A stretch of DNA of 64,000 nucleotides, taken from contig NZ_BOMS01000043.1 in assembly GCF_016862315.1 (NCBI RefSeq), forward strand, positions 49,700 through 113,699. Direction: 5' to 3'. The notes under the pieces are model-generated. The model saw only the letters and a list, made by a program, of their open reading frames with translations. It did not search any database and had not been told where the DNA came from. Shown one piece after another: positions 8,122 to 17,364 of this stretch; position 1 is the first letter of the stretch, and the number at the start of each line of letters is the position of its first letter. The position numbers and the translations under genes were made by a program. Origin of the DNA: Actinoplanes palleronii (lineage in GTDB: Bacteria > Actinomycetota > Actinomycetes > Mycobacteriales > Micromonosporaceae).

Positions 8122-8249
8122 GGGTGGCTGTCTGGTGCTCGCCGGCCGTTGCCACACGGTCTCGACGTCAATACAGAGCTGTCAAGGACAGCGGCTAGCG
8201 GACAGCCACCTCACGAGTCCCGTTGCTATACAACTTCGGACCACCTCCT
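8122..8249 (-). promoter_or_regulatory. Attenuator-like 5' portion of the rnz leader
   Basis: A perfect AGGAGG (8244-8249, minus strand) precedes short reading frames. A 10-bp inverted repeat pairs 8201-8210 with 8123-8132. Its 5' arm lies inside the short frame described below, so ribosomes there would open it. Together with the junction downstream this looks like a translation-dependent regulatory leader. That reading is inference. Confidence 0.4.
8195..8233 (-). CDS. Possible 12-codon leader peptide of rnz
   Basis: A TTG at 8233, 10 nt behind a perfect AGGAGG, opens a frame reading [12 protein letters not shown] and stopping at TAG 8195. The GAG-GTG-GCT-GTC codons form the 5' arm of the leader stem. 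A competing frame in the same RNA starts at a GTG overlapping the AGGAGG and reads [20 protein letters not shown]. It has Cys, Arg and Trp codons and stops at TGA. I cannot tell which, if either, is translated. Confidence 0.3.
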   Translation of the reverse strand: MYSNGTREVAVR

Positions 8250-8307
8250 CTCACGTGTACGGCCACGTTAACCATCCGGCGCGGCGGCCGCCAACGCTTT
8301 TAAATCA

Positions 8308-9252
8308 CTAGAGGCGAGGGAATACGTGCGGTCCGGATTCGGTGCTCTCGACCACGAGTGAGGCCGGTCCGACGAGCTGCGGGTCGGGCCGCCCGACCAC
8401 TTCCTCGTCCTTGCCGGTGTAGTCGAAACGGTGCAGCACGTGCCGCATCGCCTCGAGCCGGGCGCGCTTCTTGTCGTTGCTCTTCACCACGGTCCACGGC
8501 GCGTCGGCGGTGTCGGTGTAGAAGAACATCGCCTCCTTGGCCTCGGTGTAGTCGTCCCACTTGTCCAGCGACTCGAGGTCCATCGGGGAGAGCTTCCACT
8601 GCCGGACCGGGTCGACCTGCCGGATCGCGAACCGGGTGTGCTGCTCCTTCTGGGTCACCGAGAACCAGAACTTGACCATGTTGATGCCGGAGAGGACCAG
8701 CATCCGCTCCAGTTCCGGGGTCTGCCTCAGGAACTCCAGGTACTCCTTGCGGGTGCAGAAGCCCATCACCCGCTCGACGCCGGCCCGGTTGTACCAGGAC
8801 CGGTCGAAGAGCACGATCTCACCGGCGGACGGCAGGTGCTTGACGTACCGCTGGTAATACCACTGGGTGCTCTCGCGCTGGTTCGGCTTCTCCAGCGCCA
8901 CCACCGAGGCGCCCCGCGGGTTCAGGTGCTCCATGAAGCGCTTGATGGTGCCGCCCTTGCCGGCCGCGTCCCGGCCCTCGAAGAGGATCACCAGGCGCTC
9001 ACCGGTCTCCTTGCACCAGTTCTGCAGCTTCAGCAGCTCGATCTGGAGCAGCCGCTTGTGGTGGTCGTACTCGACCCGGGACAGCCGCTCGTCGTACGGG
9101 TAGTCCTCGCGCCAGGTGTCCACCGGGGTGCCGTCGGCCATCAGCAGTTTCGGGTCGTCGTCCTCGTCGTCAACGACCCGGTAGCCGTTGAGCTCGGTGA
9201 TCGGCCCCTGGTACGGGTGGGTGACCGCTTCATCGTAGGGATCAGTGCTCAT
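8308..9252 (-). CDS. ppk2: Polyphosphate kinase 2 (PPK2 family)
   Basis: The 314-residue enzyme transfers phosphate between polyphosphate and nucleotides. The core carries Walker A FEGRDAAGKGG (about 91-101), TQWYYQRYVKHLP, and Walker B with lid LFDRSWYNRAGVERVMGFC. The VKFWFSVTQKEQ and DRVDPVRQWKLSPMD-type segments are also characteristic of PPK2. An acidic N-terminal extension of about 60 residues precedes the domain. The single PPK2 domain and the motifs suggest the nucleoside-diphosphate-phosphorylating class, but substrate choice cannot be read reliably. Its start lies 3 bp behind the stop of a CYTH/CHAD protein, forming a polyphosphate operon. Confidence 0.93.
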   Translation of the reverse strand: MSTDPYDEAVTHPYQGPITELNGYRVVDDEDDDPKLLMADGTPVDTWREDYPYDERLSRVEYDHHKRLLQIELLKLQNWCKETGERLVILFEGRDAAGKGGTIKRFMEHLNPRGASVVALEKPNQRESTQWYYQRYVKHLPSAGEIVLFDRSWYNRAGVERVMGFCTRKEYLEFLRQTPELERMLVLSGINMVKFWFSVTQKEQHTRFAIRQVDPVRQWKLSPMDLESLDKWDDYTEAKEAMFFYTDTADAPWTVVKSNDKKRARLEAMRHVLHRFDYTGKDEEVVGRPDPQLVGPASLVVESTESGPHVFPRL

Positions 9253-9255
9253 GTC

Positions 9256-10692
9256 TCACGCCTTTGCAAGCCATCGACGGACTCTCTTACGCCGTGACGC
9301 CCGCACCAGTGCGGGGACAGCGACGAGAGTCTCCTTACCCACAGCCTCCTGTCGACCGTAGAGCACGCCGAAATGGAAACTGTCCGGCCCGATTTCATGC
9401 AATGTTTCCCTGGCGATGAACGAGTCCTGATGCGCGCCCAGCCCGTCCTGCAGAGCGGTCAGTGCCTTGACGAGTTGCTTGGCGGGTCTGCCGGACTCCG
9501 GAGCGACCAGTTCGACCGCGTACCGGGCCTGCTTGTACTTCTTGCGGGCCGCGTGCAGCTCCTCGTCGACGCCGCTGGCGACCGCGGCGTCCAGCCGGTC
9601 GTCGGCCTTGCCGAGCACCTTGCCGGCCCGGCGCTCCGGGGTGCGGTCGGCCGGCAGCGGCTGGTCGGCCAGCGCGTCGATCCGGTCCAACAGGTCGAGG
9701 TAGCGGTCCGACGCGAGGGCGGTGACCAGCTCCTCGCGACCCTTGGCCACCCGGTGCTCCAGGGCGGTGCGGATCCGCCGGGCGGCCGGCTCGAACTCGG
9801 GACCGGACTCGTTGATGCCGGACAGCAGCTTCTGTTCCAGCACCTGCGGGTCACGGACCGCGCCGAGCATGCCGGCCAGCCAGCGCAGCTCGTCACTGAG
9901 CTCGGTGACGTCCTTCTCCGGGAACCACCGCCGGAAGCTCTTCAGGGTGCTGCGCAGCCGCCGGGTGGCGACCCGCATCTTGTGAACGGCCTCCTCCTCA
10001 CCACGCTGGGCGGCAGGGTCGTAGCCGGTGATCGCGTCGCGCTGCTCCCGGACGTACCGGGAAACGGGGTTGACCTTGATCTTGTCGGCCTCGAGCCGAT
10101 CGGTCTCGAGCCGGCCGGACAGCGCACGGGCCACTTTGGACGGACCTGCCGCGAGGCTGGCACCCGCCTTGAGCAGCACCTTCTCGACAGCGTCGAGGGT
10201 CTTCTCGTCACCGTCAACGAGTTCCACCTCGATCTCCTGCCACGCGCTGTGATCGTCGCCGGAGTCGGCGCGGACCTGGTCCTGGGCGATCAGGGCCAGG
10301 GTGCGGCCCTTCTTGTCCAGCAGCGGGGTCTCCACCCGGTGCGTGCGGAGCCGGGCCACCGGCGCGAGCGGGCGGCGCCGCACGATGGTCCGGACCAGGT
10401 CGCGCAGCTCGCCGGGCACGTCGTCGCCGGCACCGGACATCCGGTGCTCCTTGCGCCCGTCACCGTCACCGGGCGTCTTGAGATGCCAGCCGGCGTCGTG
10501 GCCGCCGGACCGGCGTCGAAGGGTCCGCCGGTTTTTCATCAACCGGAGGTCCTCGGTGTCGAAGTAGGTGGCGTCGAGATCGTGCGTCTCGGCGCCGTCG
10601 ACCCGGGCGATGCCGGCCGCACCGGTCAGGTCGGGTAGCTCGAAGGTCTCGGGGACGTCGTACTTGCGTTCGGTCTCGGTGGCGGTCTCCAC
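9256..10692 (-). CDS. CYTH and CHAD domain protein (polyphosphate-associated)
   Basis: 478 residues from a GTG start. Residues 1-190 form a CYTH domain: the EXEXK signature is ETERK at 6-10, followed by alternating charged strands (TYFDTEDLRL, LKTP, KDRRTLALIAQD-type) that line a triphosphate tunnel. Residues about 205-478 form the helical CHAD domain with conserved basic and His residues (VHKMRVATRRLRSTLKSFR, LRWLAGMLGAVRD, ALQDGLGAHQD). CHAD domains bind polyphosphate granules, and CYTH members hydrolyse triphosphates. With PPK2 directly downstream this is a two-gene polyphosphate module. Confidence 0.93.
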   Translation of the reverse strand: METATETERKYDVPETFELPDLTGAAGIARVDGAETHDLDATYFDTEDLRLMKNRRTLRRRSGGHDAGWHLKTPGDGDGRKEHRMSGAGDDVPGELRDLVRTIVRRRPLAPVARLRTHRVETPLLDKKGRTLALIAQDQVRADSGDDHSAWQEIEVELVDGDEKTLDAVEKVLLKAGASLAAGPSKVARALSGRLETDRLEADKIKVNPVSRYVREQRDAITGYDPAAQRGEEEAVHKMRVATRRLRSTLKSFRRWFPEKDVTELSDELRWLAGMLGAVRDPQVLEQKLLSGINESGPEFEPAARRIRTALEHRVAKGREELVTALASDRYLDLLDRIDALADQPLPADRTPERRAGKVLGKADDRLDAAVASGVDEELHAARKKYKQARYAVELVAPESGRPAKQLVKALTALQDGLGAHQDSFIARETLHEIGPDSFHFGVLYGRQEAVGKETLVAVPALVRASRRKRVRRWLAKA

Positions 10693-10802
10693 CCGATCAA
10701 TGGTGCCCCCCGCAGGGGCTTTGACACAGCCGAGTCTCAGGTTCTGCTGTCATCGTGGTGATCCGACCGCAGTTGTGGACCTCGGTTTTGAGGAGTGGTT
10801 GC

Positions 10803-10967
10803 ATGGAGAAGTCGGAACGTCGCCAGGTGTCCCTCGCCGGCCTTCGCCTGATCGGCGCCGGCGCGGTGCTCGGTCTGGCGCTGGTCGCGCCGATCAGCCC
10901 GGCGCAGGCCGCGCCACCCCGGGCCGATGCCGCTCCGGTCGCCGAGCACGACGCACCGGATCGCTGA
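10803..10967 (+). CDS. Small secreted peptide, unknown function
   Basis: The frame encodes 54 residues from an ATG with GAGGAG about 8 nt upstream. A clear Sec signal is visible: basic EKSERRQ, hydrophobic LIGAGAVLGLALVAPI, and an AQA-A cleavage site near residue 36. The mature peptide would be only about 18 residues (APPRADAAPVAEHDAPDR-like, Ala/Pro/acidic, no Cys). A TTGACA box at 10721-10726 upstream could be a -35 element, but the -10 is poor. The gene is too short to classify. The strong ribosome site and signal peptide support it. Confidence 0.5.
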   Translation: MEKSERRQVSLAGLRLIGAGAVLGLALVAPISPAQAAPPRADAAPVAEHDAPDR

Positions 10968-10991
10968 CCCTTTTCCCGTACGCAGGGACGC

Positions 10992-11342
10992 TCAAATGCG
11001 CGCCGTCCCCCGGCTGCGCAGATAGAGCGCGCGTGAATAATTCGCCGCTGCCGCCTCGAAATACATGCTCGCCAGCGAGACGTAGAAGTTGTTGTTGGTG
11101 ATCGCGTTCTTCGCGGGTGTTGACGCCGACCAGCGGATCTCCGCGTCGGTCGGCGCGATGCCCCGGCGCTCGCAGCGCAGCCGGTTCATCTCCTTGCCGG
11201 TCTTCCAGGTCTCGAGCGCGTTCTCGGCCTCGCGCATCATGGCCCGAGCCTGCTCCAGCATGGCTTCGGCCTGCGCGCACGCGTCGCGTTCGTCAGCATT
11301 ACGAAATCGATTGTCGTCGTCATGGAAAAAGCTCGGTGACAT
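10992..11342 (-). CDS. Small helical protein, unknown function
   Basis: From ATG 11342 behind a G-rich ribosome site the product is 116 residues. It starts MSPSFFHDDDNRFRNADERD and continues with long amphipathic helices (ACAQAEAMLEQARAMMREAENALETWK and VSLASMYFEAAAANYSRAL), which would suit a helical bundle. There is no signal peptide, membrane segment or recognisable motif. The context GGTGGATCATG around the start is almost the same as that of the GRxHQW proteins at 41.5 and 45.6 kb. The frame extends upstream to 11621 but runs through a terminator hairpin and an msrA relic. Confidence 0.6.
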   Translation of the reverse strand: MSPSFFHDDDNRFRNADERDACAQAEAMLEQARAMMREAENALETWKTGKEMNRLRCERRGIAPTDAEIRWSASTPAKNAITNNNFYVSLASMYFEAAAANYSRALYLRSRGTARI

Positions 11343-11440
11343 GATCCACCCCCCGCTCGTTGCACCTTTCGAGTGTGCGGGGGATTTCGGGACATGTCGA
11401 TTTTTGTACCCCGACGGCGTGAATGTCGGCGGACAAAACA

Positions 11441-11468
11441 CTGCCGCGCCGGAATTCCGGCGCGGCAG
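11441..11468. terminator. Perfect hairpin between small gene and toxin
   Basis: A 12-bp perfect inverted repeat around AATT (11441-11452 and 11457-11468). On the minus strand it lies behind the toxin gene and the msrA relic, so it probably ends that transcript. Confidence 0.7.
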
Positions 11469-11476
11469 AACCGTGG

Positions 11477-11560
11477 TCATCCCCCGGTGGTGGCTACTCC
11501 GACCGGGCAGCTCAGCCCGTTCGGGCCGTGGTTGCCGTACCCGTTCGGGTTCTTCGACTC
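11477..11560 (-). pseudogene. Relic of the 3' end of a second msrA
   Basis: The minus strand reads a 27-residue tail ([20 protein letters not shown] at its core) that is nearly the same as the C-terminus of the intact MsrA at 12.3 kb ([20 protein letters not shown]), with its own stop at 11477. One difference replaces a conserved Cys codon by Gly. No start codon or upstream msrA sequence is present. The toxin-antitoxin pair lies between relic and intact gene. Confidence 0.75.
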
Positions 11561-11595
11561 CGGCGAACGGTGAGGTACTGATTCCCGTGTGTGAG

Positions 11596-11886
11596 TCAGC
11601 GCAGCCGGTACGCGTCCGCACGGTGTTCGATTGCCGTCACGGTGACGACGCGGCTGTCTTCGTCGATCTCGTAGAGGACACGATACGTGCCCCGCCGGGC
11701 CGACCAGGTGCCCTCGAACGGCGGCAGAAGTAGTCGTTTGCCGACGCGATGTGGATTGTCGAGGAGCACGGTGGTGATGAACTCGTAGGCGGCCGCGGCG
11801 ATCTTCTCCGGCAGCCGTCCGTCCAAGGCGCGTGCCGCCGGGCCGGTGACCTGAAGCCGGTAGCGGTCGGGATCCGGTCGGGTCAC
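11596..11886 (-). CDS. RelE/ParE-family toxin
   Basis: 96 residues with the RelE fold pattern: [29 protein letters not shown] (helical N-terminus), a central R-V-G-K-R-L...[38 protein letters not shown]. The C-terminal R-x-x-x-Y-R-V-x-Y-E-I and H-R-x-x-x-Y-R segments carry the basic and aromatic residues that RelE toxins use to cut mRNA on the ribosome. It overlaps the antitoxin gene by 4 bp (ATGA), which is the usual coupling. A terminator hairpin follows. Confidence 0.9.
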   Translation of the reverse strand: MTRPDPDRYRLQVTGPAARALDGRLPEKIAAAAYEFITTVLLDNPHRVGKRLLLPPFEGTWSARRGTYRVLYEIDEDSRVVTVTAIEHRADAYRLR

Positions 11887-12167
11887 CGTGCCTGCTTCGA
11901 CCGCTTCGCCATCAGAGCGGCGAGTTCGTCGGCGTCGAGGACGTCACCGGCTTCGACGGCTGCCCTGGACTCGGCAAGTTGCCGCATGGCCTCTGGGCTG
12001 GACAGGACCTCCAGAGTCTCTTCCAACGCCGCGAGATCGTCGGCGGCGATGAGCACCGCGGCAGCATGGCCATGCCTGGTGATCTCTATCCGCTCATGTG
12101 TCGAGGCCACCTCGTCGATGAGTTCCGAAAGGCGGTTGCGCGCGTCGGTGAAAGGCACGGAAGTCAT
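11883..12167 (-). CDS. Phd/YefM-family antitoxin
   Basis: 94 residues. The N-terminal [55 protein letters not shown] matches the Phd/YefM DNA-binding and dimer fold. The C-terminal helix ([24 protein letters not shown]) would wrap the toxin. It is first in the operon, overlaps the toxin start, and the complex probably represses its own promoter. The palindrome at 12199-12208 is a candidate operator. The pair lies between an intact msrA and an msrA relic. Confidence 0.92.
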   Translation of the reverse strand: MTSVPFTDARNRLSELIDEVASTHERIEITRHGHAAAVLIAADDLAALEETLEVLSSPEAMRQLAESRAAVEAGDVLDADELAALMAKRSKQAR

Positions 12168-12198
12168 GCTCGAAGTGTAGGCAGTAACTGGCGTGAAG

Positions 12199-12208
12199 TC
12201 TGTACAGA
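12199..12208. promoter_or_regulatory. Palindrome upstream of the toxin-antitoxin operon
   Basis: The 10-bp perfect palindrome TCTGTACAGA lies 31 bp before the antitoxin start, where Phd/YefM complexes normally bind. On the minus strand a TACACT at about 12180 could be the -10 element. Both are inference. Confidence 0.4.
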
Positions 12209-12219
12209 ATTTCGGACGC

Positions 12220-12248
12220 CTGTCGACCCGGAGGCACCGGGCCGACAG
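12220..12248 (-). terminator. Hairpin downstream of msrA
   Basis: Inverted repeat with 12-bp arms (12220-12231 and 12237-12248, one mismatch) and a 5-nt loop, 18 bp past the msrA stop. Confidence 0.55.
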
Positions 12249-12266
12249 CGCGGTGGCATGCGTTGG

Positions 12267-12932
<666 letters not shown>

Positions 12933-12988
12933 TCCCTTCGTCCGTCAAGCGGTAACGCCGGGAGGGCGGCAATCCTTACCGAGGGGCC

Positions 12989-13402
12989 TTACCGAAGGGC
13001 CTTGCCGATGCGCGCCGCGATCTCGGCCGCCTCGTCGTCGCTCGCGTACTTGTGCCGGGGCCAGAAGAAGCCGCGCAGGCCGTCGCCCTTGGTGCGTGGC
13101 ACGACGTGGGTGTGCAGGTGCGGCACCGACTGGGAGACGAGGTTGTTCATCGCGACGAACGTGCCGGTCGCGGTCATGGCGGTGGGGACGGCTTCGCTCA
13201 CCCGTTGAACAAGTCCGAAATATCCGCTTATCAGCGCCGCGGGCAGCTCGGTCAGCTGGACGATGTGCGGGCGCGGGACGACCAGGACGTGCCCCTTGAA
13301 CACCGGCCGGGTGTCGAGGAACGCCAGTCCGGCCTCCTCGTCGGCGACGACGAACGCCGGGACGGTTCCCGCCACGATTCCACAGAACACGCAGTCCGCC
13401 AC
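12989..13402 (-). CDS. HIT-family nucleotide hydrolase or transferase
   Basis: 137 residues, full HIT length. The zinc-type N-terminal [10 protein letters not shown], the helix [27 protein letters not shown], and the histidine triad HLHTHVVP are all visible. Members hydrolyse or transfer nucleoside phosphates such as AMP-lysine or diadenosine compounds. The start lies only 24 bp from the start of the divergent cystathionine gamma-synthase, so the two promoters overlap and at least one mRNA is probably leaderless. Confidence 0.93.
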   Translation of the reverse strand: MADCVFCGIVAGTVPAFVVADEEAGLAFLDTRPVFKGHVLVVPRPHIVQLTELPAALISGYFGLVQRVSEAVPTAMTATGTFVAMNNLVSQSVPHLHTHVVPRTKGDGLRGFFWPRHKYASDDEAAEIAARIGKALR

Positions 13403-13412
13403 AGGGTGAGAC

Positions 13413-13418
13413 TAGCCT
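13413..13418 (+). promoter_or_regulatory. Candidate -10 box for a leaderless metB-like mRNA
   Basis: TAGCCT fits the TANNNT pattern and ends 8 nt before ATG 13427. With only 24 bp between the divergent genes, a transcript starting at the ATG is the simplest arrangement. Confidence 0.4.
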
Positions 13419-13426
13419 TGCGCAAC

Positions 13427-14578
13427 ATGACAGCCGATAATTACGGGTTCGACACCCTCGCCATTCACGCGGGTCAGGACCCGGACCCCCGCACCGGCGC
13501 GGTGGTTCCACCCATCTACCAGACCAGTACGTACGCGCAGGACGCGGTCGGCTCACCACGGCTCGGCTACGAGTACAGCCGTTCCGGCAACCCGACCCGC
13601 GACGCGTTGCAGGAGTGCCTCGCGGCCATCGAGGGCGGTCGCCGCGGGCTGGCCTTCGCCAGCGGTCTCGCCGCCGAGGACACCCTGCTGCGCACGGTCT
13701 GCCGGCCCGGCGACCACGTGGTCATCCCGAACGACGCCTACGGCGGCACGTACCGCCTGTTCTCGAAGGTCGCCGAGCGCTGGGGCCTGTCCTGGACCGC
13801 CGCGCCGCTGGACGACCTGGACGCGGTGCGGGCCGCGATCCGCCCCGGCCTCACGAAGATCATCTGGGCCGAGACGCCGACCAACCCGCTGCTCAACATC
13901 GCCGACATCACCGCGCTGGCCGACCTGGCGCACGAGTCCGGCGCGCTGCTCGCGGTGGACAACACGTTCGCCTCGCCGTACCTGCAGCAGCCGCTCACCC
14001 TGGGCGCCGACGTGGTGATCCACTCCACCACGAAGTACCTGGGCGGGCACTCCGACGTGGTCGGTGGCGGGCTCGTCGTCGCGGACGCCGGGCTCGGCGA
14101 CGAGCTGGCGTTCCACCAGAACGCGATGGGTGCGGTGAACGGGCCGTTCGACGCGTGGCTGACCCTGCGCGGGATCAAGACCCTCGGCGTACGGATGGAC
14201 CGGCACTGCGACAACGCCGAGCGGATCGTCGGGTACCTGAGCGAGCACAAGAAGGTCGCCAGCGTGCTCTACCCGGGTCTGGACACCCACCCGGGTCACG
14301 AGACCGCGGCCAAGCAGATGAGCCGCTTCGGCGGGATGGTCTCGTTCCGCGCGGCCGGCGGCCGGGACCAGGCCATCGAGATCTGCAACCGGGCTAAGCT
14401 CTTTGTGCTCGCCGAGTCGCTGGGCGGAGTCGAGTCGCTGATCGAGCACCCGGGCCAGATGACACATCTGTCGGCTGCGGGCTCAGCGCTTGAAGTTCCC
14501 GCCGATCTCGTGCGACTGTCTGTCGGCATCGAAACCGTTGACGATCTGCTCGCCGACCTGGAGCAGGCGCTCGGTTAG
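13427..14578 (+). CDS. metB: Cystathionine gamma-synthase
   Basis: 383 residues from ATG 13427. A GTG at 13406 is a weaker alternative start. The family start [29 protein letters not shown], the [15 protein letters not shown] phosphate-binding region, and the PLP lysine in [12 protein letters not shown] are clear. [17 protein letters not shown] near the C-terminus is typical. The enzyme makes cystathionine from an activated homoserine and cysteine. Homologues may also act as gamma-lyases, so direction is uncertain. It is divergent from the HIT gene and followed after 29 bp by the amidase. Confidence 0.92.
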   Translation: MTADNYGFDTLAIHAGQDPDPRTGAVVPPIYQTSTYAQDAVGSPRLGYEYSRSGNPTRDALQECLAAIEGGRRGLAFASGLAAEDTLLRTVCRPGDHVVIPNDAYGGTYRLFSKVAERWGLSWTAAPLDDLDAVRAAIRPGLTKIIWAETPTNPLLNIADITALADLAHESGALLAVDNTFASPYLQQPLTLGADVVIHSTTKYLGGHSDVVGGGLVVADAGLGDELAFHQNAMGAVNGPFDAWLTLRGIKTLGVRMDRHCDNAERIVGYLSEHKKVASVLYPGLDTHPGHETAAKQMSRFGGMVSFRAAGGRDQAIEICNRAKLFVLAESLGGVESLIEHPGQMTHLSAAGSALEVPADLVRLSVGIETVDDLLADLEQALG

Positions 14579-14607
14579 GGAGCTTAGGACGCGGGAGATT
14601 CTGCGCT

Positions 14608-15966
14608 ATGGACAGCACGACCTGGGTGGGCGCCACCGCCAAGCAGATCGCCCGGGCGGTGCGGCGCGGTGACGCGAACGCCACCCAGGTCGTTGCCGAC
14701 CACTTGGAGCAGATCGCCATCTCGGATCCATCGCTCGGCGCGTTCCGGGTGGTGCGCGGCGGCGAGGCCCTGACCGAGGCGGAGAAGGTCGACGACCAGG
14801 AGGACCTGGCGAACCTTCCGCTGGCCGGCGTGCCGGTCGCGGTCAAGGAGAACACCCCGGTGGCCGGCCTGCAGACCTGGCACGGCTCGGCCGCGGCCCG
14901 CACCCCCGAGGTGGCCGAGGTGGACCACGAGGTGGTCCGGCGGCTGCGCGGGGCGGGCGCGGTGGTCGTCGGCGTCACGAAGATGCCGGAGATGGGCCTC
15001 TGGGCGGTCACCGACGATCCGGACGGCGTCACCCGCAACCCCTGGGACCTCGACCGTACGCCCGGTGGGTCGTCCGGTGGCTCGGCCGCCGCGGTGGCCG
15101 CCGGGCTGGTCCCGATCGCGCAGGGCAACGACGGGCTCGGCTCGATCCGGATCCCGGCGGCCTGCTGCGGGCTGGTCGGGCTCAAACCCGGCCGGGGCGT
15201 GGTGCCCGTCGACTTCGGCGACAACGACTGGTTCGGCCTGGTCGAGAACGGCGTGCTGACCACCACGGTGGCCGACGCCGCGCTCGGCTTCAGCGTGCTC
15301 GCCGGGCAGTCCCCGGCGAAACTCGTCGAGCCGTCGAAGCTGCGGGTCGGTGTGTCGCTGCGGTCGCCGATCGCCGGTGTGAAGCCGGACGAGCCGAACG
15401 TCTCCGCGGTCGCCAAGGCGTCGAAGCTGCTCGTCGACGCCGGGCACGACACGGTCAGCGCCGATCCCCGCTATCCCAACGGGGTCGCGCTCGGCGTGCT
15501 GGCGACCTGGTTCGCCGGTGCGTACAAGAACTCCGAGGGCCTGAACGTGCGCGAGCTGCAGCCGCGCACCCAGCGGCACATCCGGCTCGGCAAGGCGGTG
15601 ACCCGGGCCGGCCTGATCCGGCAGACCCAGCGCGACGCCTGGCGGGCCCGCTCGATCCGGTTCTTCGCCGACCACAACGTGGACCTGCTGCTCACCCCGG
15701 CGCTGGCCACCGCGCCGCCGCTGGCCCTGCAGTATTCAGCGATCCCGTGGTACCGGAACATGCGGGCGAACGCCGAGTACGCGCCGTACCAGGCGCCGTG
15801 GAACTTCGCCGGGCTGCCGGCCATCGTGGTGCCGGTCGGTTTCCGGCCGGACGGGATGCCGCTCGCCGTGCAGCTGGTCGGCCCGCCCGACTCGGAGCTG
15901 CTGCTGCTCGCGGTGGCCGGCCAGTTCGAGGTCCAGAACCCCTGGCAGCGCCACGCCCTGGTCTGA
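14608..15966 (+). CDS. Amidase-signature family amidase
   Basis: 452 residues. The Ser-cisSer-Lys triad is visible: Lys in VAVKENTPV (about 80), and the Ser pair in the [16 protein letters not shown] loop (about 150-165), followed by [25 protein letters not shown]. The family hydrolyses amides. GatA-type function is unlikely, because gatC/gatB are absent and the middle domain is short. A GGGAG ribosome site precedes the ATG. It follows cystathionine gamma-synthase by 29 bp on the same strand, so the two may be cotranscribed. The substrate is unknown. Confidence 0.9.
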   Translation: MDSTTWVGATAKQIARAVRRGDANATQVVADHLEQIAISDPSLGAFRVVRGGEALTEAEKVDDQEDLANLPLAGVPVAVKENTPVAGLQTWHGSAAARTPEVAEVDHEVVRRLRGAGAVVVGVTKMPEMGLWAVTDDPDGVTRNPWDLDRTPGGSSGGSAAAVAAGLVPIAQGNDGLGSIRIPAACCGLVGLKPGRGVVPVDFGDNDWFGLVENGVLTTTVADAALGFSVLAGQSPAKLVEPSKLRVGVSLRSPIAGVKPDEPNVSAVAKASKLLVDAGHDTVSADPRYPNGVALGVLATWFAGAYKNSEGLNVRELQPRTQRHIRLGKAVTRAGLIRQTQRDAWRARSIRFFADHNVDLLLTPALATAPPLALQYSAIPWYRNMRANAEYAPYQAPWNFAGLPAIVVPVGFRPDGMPLAVQLVGPPDSELLLLAVAGQFEVQNPWQRHALV

Positions 15967-16001
15967 CCCGCTCCGGTCCCGGAGTCTGCGTCGCTCCCGG
16001 T

Positions 16002-16062
16002 CTCCGGCTGGCCCTCAGGGGTGTCTCGTGAGCGTTGAGTCACCCCTGAGGACCAGCCGGAG
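16002..16062 (+). terminator. Long hairpin, member of palindromic family 2
   Basis: 22-bp arms (16002-16023 and 16041-16062, one mismatch) around a 17-nt loop, 35 bp after the amidase stop and 24 bp before the threonine ammonia-lyase start. The left-arm string GGCTGGCCCTCAGGGGTG continues identically for 22 nt at 28358-28379. Confidence 0.75.
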
Positions 16063-16085
16063 CGCGGGTGGCACGATGGGTGCTC

Positions 16086-17321
16086 ATGAGCGACCTGCTG
16101 TCCCTGGCCGACGTCGAAGCGGCTCGGAAACTGCTCGGCGACATCGTCAAGATGACGCCGCTGGTGACCTCCCGGCCGCTCAGTGAGATCACTGGCGTGC
16201 CGGTCTGGCTGAAGTGCGAGAACCAGCAGCGGGCCGGGTCGTACAAGGTGCGCGGGGCGTACACCCGGATCGCCCGGCTGACCGCCGAGGAGCGGGCCCG
16301 CGGGGTGGTGGCGGCCAGTGCCGGCAACCACGCCCAGGGCGTGGCGCTCGCGGCCGGCCTGCTCGGCATCCAGGCCACCGTCTTCATGCCGGAGGGCGCG
16401 CCGCTGCCCAAGGTCACCGCGACCAAGGGGTACGGCGCGGCCGTCGAGTACGCCGGCACCAGCGTCGACGACGCCCTCGAGGCGGCACACGACTTCGCCG
16501 CCCGGACCGGTGCGGTGCTGATCCACCCGTTCGACCACCCGGACGTGATCGCCGGGCAGGGCACCCTGGCGCTGGAGATCCTGGAGCAGTGCCCGGAGGC
16601 GAGCACGATCGTCACCGCGGTCGGCGGCGGCGGGCTGATCTCCGGGATGGCGGTCGCGGCCAAGGCGCTGCGCCCCGACCTGCGGGTGATCGGGGTGCAG
16701 GCCAGCGGCGCGGCCGCGTTCCCGCCCTCGCTGGCGGCCGGCTCACCGCAGAAGCTGGCGGCGGTCGCCACCATCGCCGACGGCATCGCGGTGATGCGGC
16801 CCGGCGACCTGACCTTCGCGCACGTCGCCAAGCTCGTCGACGAGGTCGTCACGGTCACCGACGAGGACCTGTCGGCGGCCCTGCTGGTGCTGCTGGAGCG
16901 GCACAAGATGGTGGTCGAGCCGGCCGGCGCCGCGGCGGTGGCCGCCCTGCTCACCGGGGCGTACACGCCGCCACGCGACGGCGGCCCGGTGGTGGCGATC
17001 CTGTCCGGCGGCAACATCGACCCGATGCTGCTGCTGAAAGTGATCGAACACGGTCTCGCCTCGGCCGGGCGCTACCTGCGGCTGGCGGTGCGCTGCACCG
17101 ACCGCCCGGGCCAGCTGGCCCGGATGCTGCGCGAGATCGCCGAGCAGCGGGCCAACATCGTCGACGTGGTGCACTCCCGGCAGAGCCCGCGGCTGGGCTT
17201 CGGCGAGGTGGAGGTGGCGCTCTCGGTGGAGACCCGCGGCCCGGCCCACTCGTCCGCCCTGATCAGCGCGCTCCGCGACGCCGGCTACCGGGTCTCCCTG
17301 CTGGCCGACGCGACACCGTAA
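16086..17321 (+). CDS. ilvA: Threonine ammonia-lyase with C-terminal ACT domain
   Basis: From ATG 16086 the product is 411 residues. A GTG at 16068 in frame is an alternative. The PLP lysine is K54 in AGSYKVRGAY. SAGNHAQG and AVGGGGLISG bind the cofactor phosphate. Residues about 330-405 (LRLAVRCTDRPGQLARMLREIAEQ) form one ACT domain. The enzyme deaminates threonine to 2-oxobutyrate. One ACT domain of this type fits the shorter ilvA/tdcB-like forms with allosteric control. The start lies just behind a hairpin, and there is little ribosome-site sequence. Confidence 0.93.
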   Translation: MSDLLSLADVEAARKLLGDIVKMTPLVTSRPLSEITGVPVWLKCENQQRAGSYKVRGAYTRIARLTAEERARGVVAASAGNHAQGVALAAGLLGIQATVFMPEGAPLPKVTATKGYGAAVEYAGTSVDDALEAAHDFAARTGAVLIHPFDHPDVIAGQGTLALEILEQCPEASTIVTAVGGGGLISGMAVAAKALRPDLRVIGVQASGAAAFPPSLAAGSPQKLAAVATIADGIAVMRPGDLTFAHVAKLVDEVVTVTDEDLSAALLVLLERHKMVVEPAGAAAVAALLTGAYTPPRDGGPVVAILSGGNIDPMLLLKVIEHGLASAGRYLRLAVRCTDRPGQLARMLREIAEQRANIVDVVHSRQSPRLGFGEVEVALSVETRGPAHSSALISALRDAGYRVSLLADATP

Positions 17322-17364
17322 CGGGGTTGCCGCAGGCGTACCCAGACATGGATGATCTTGCATC

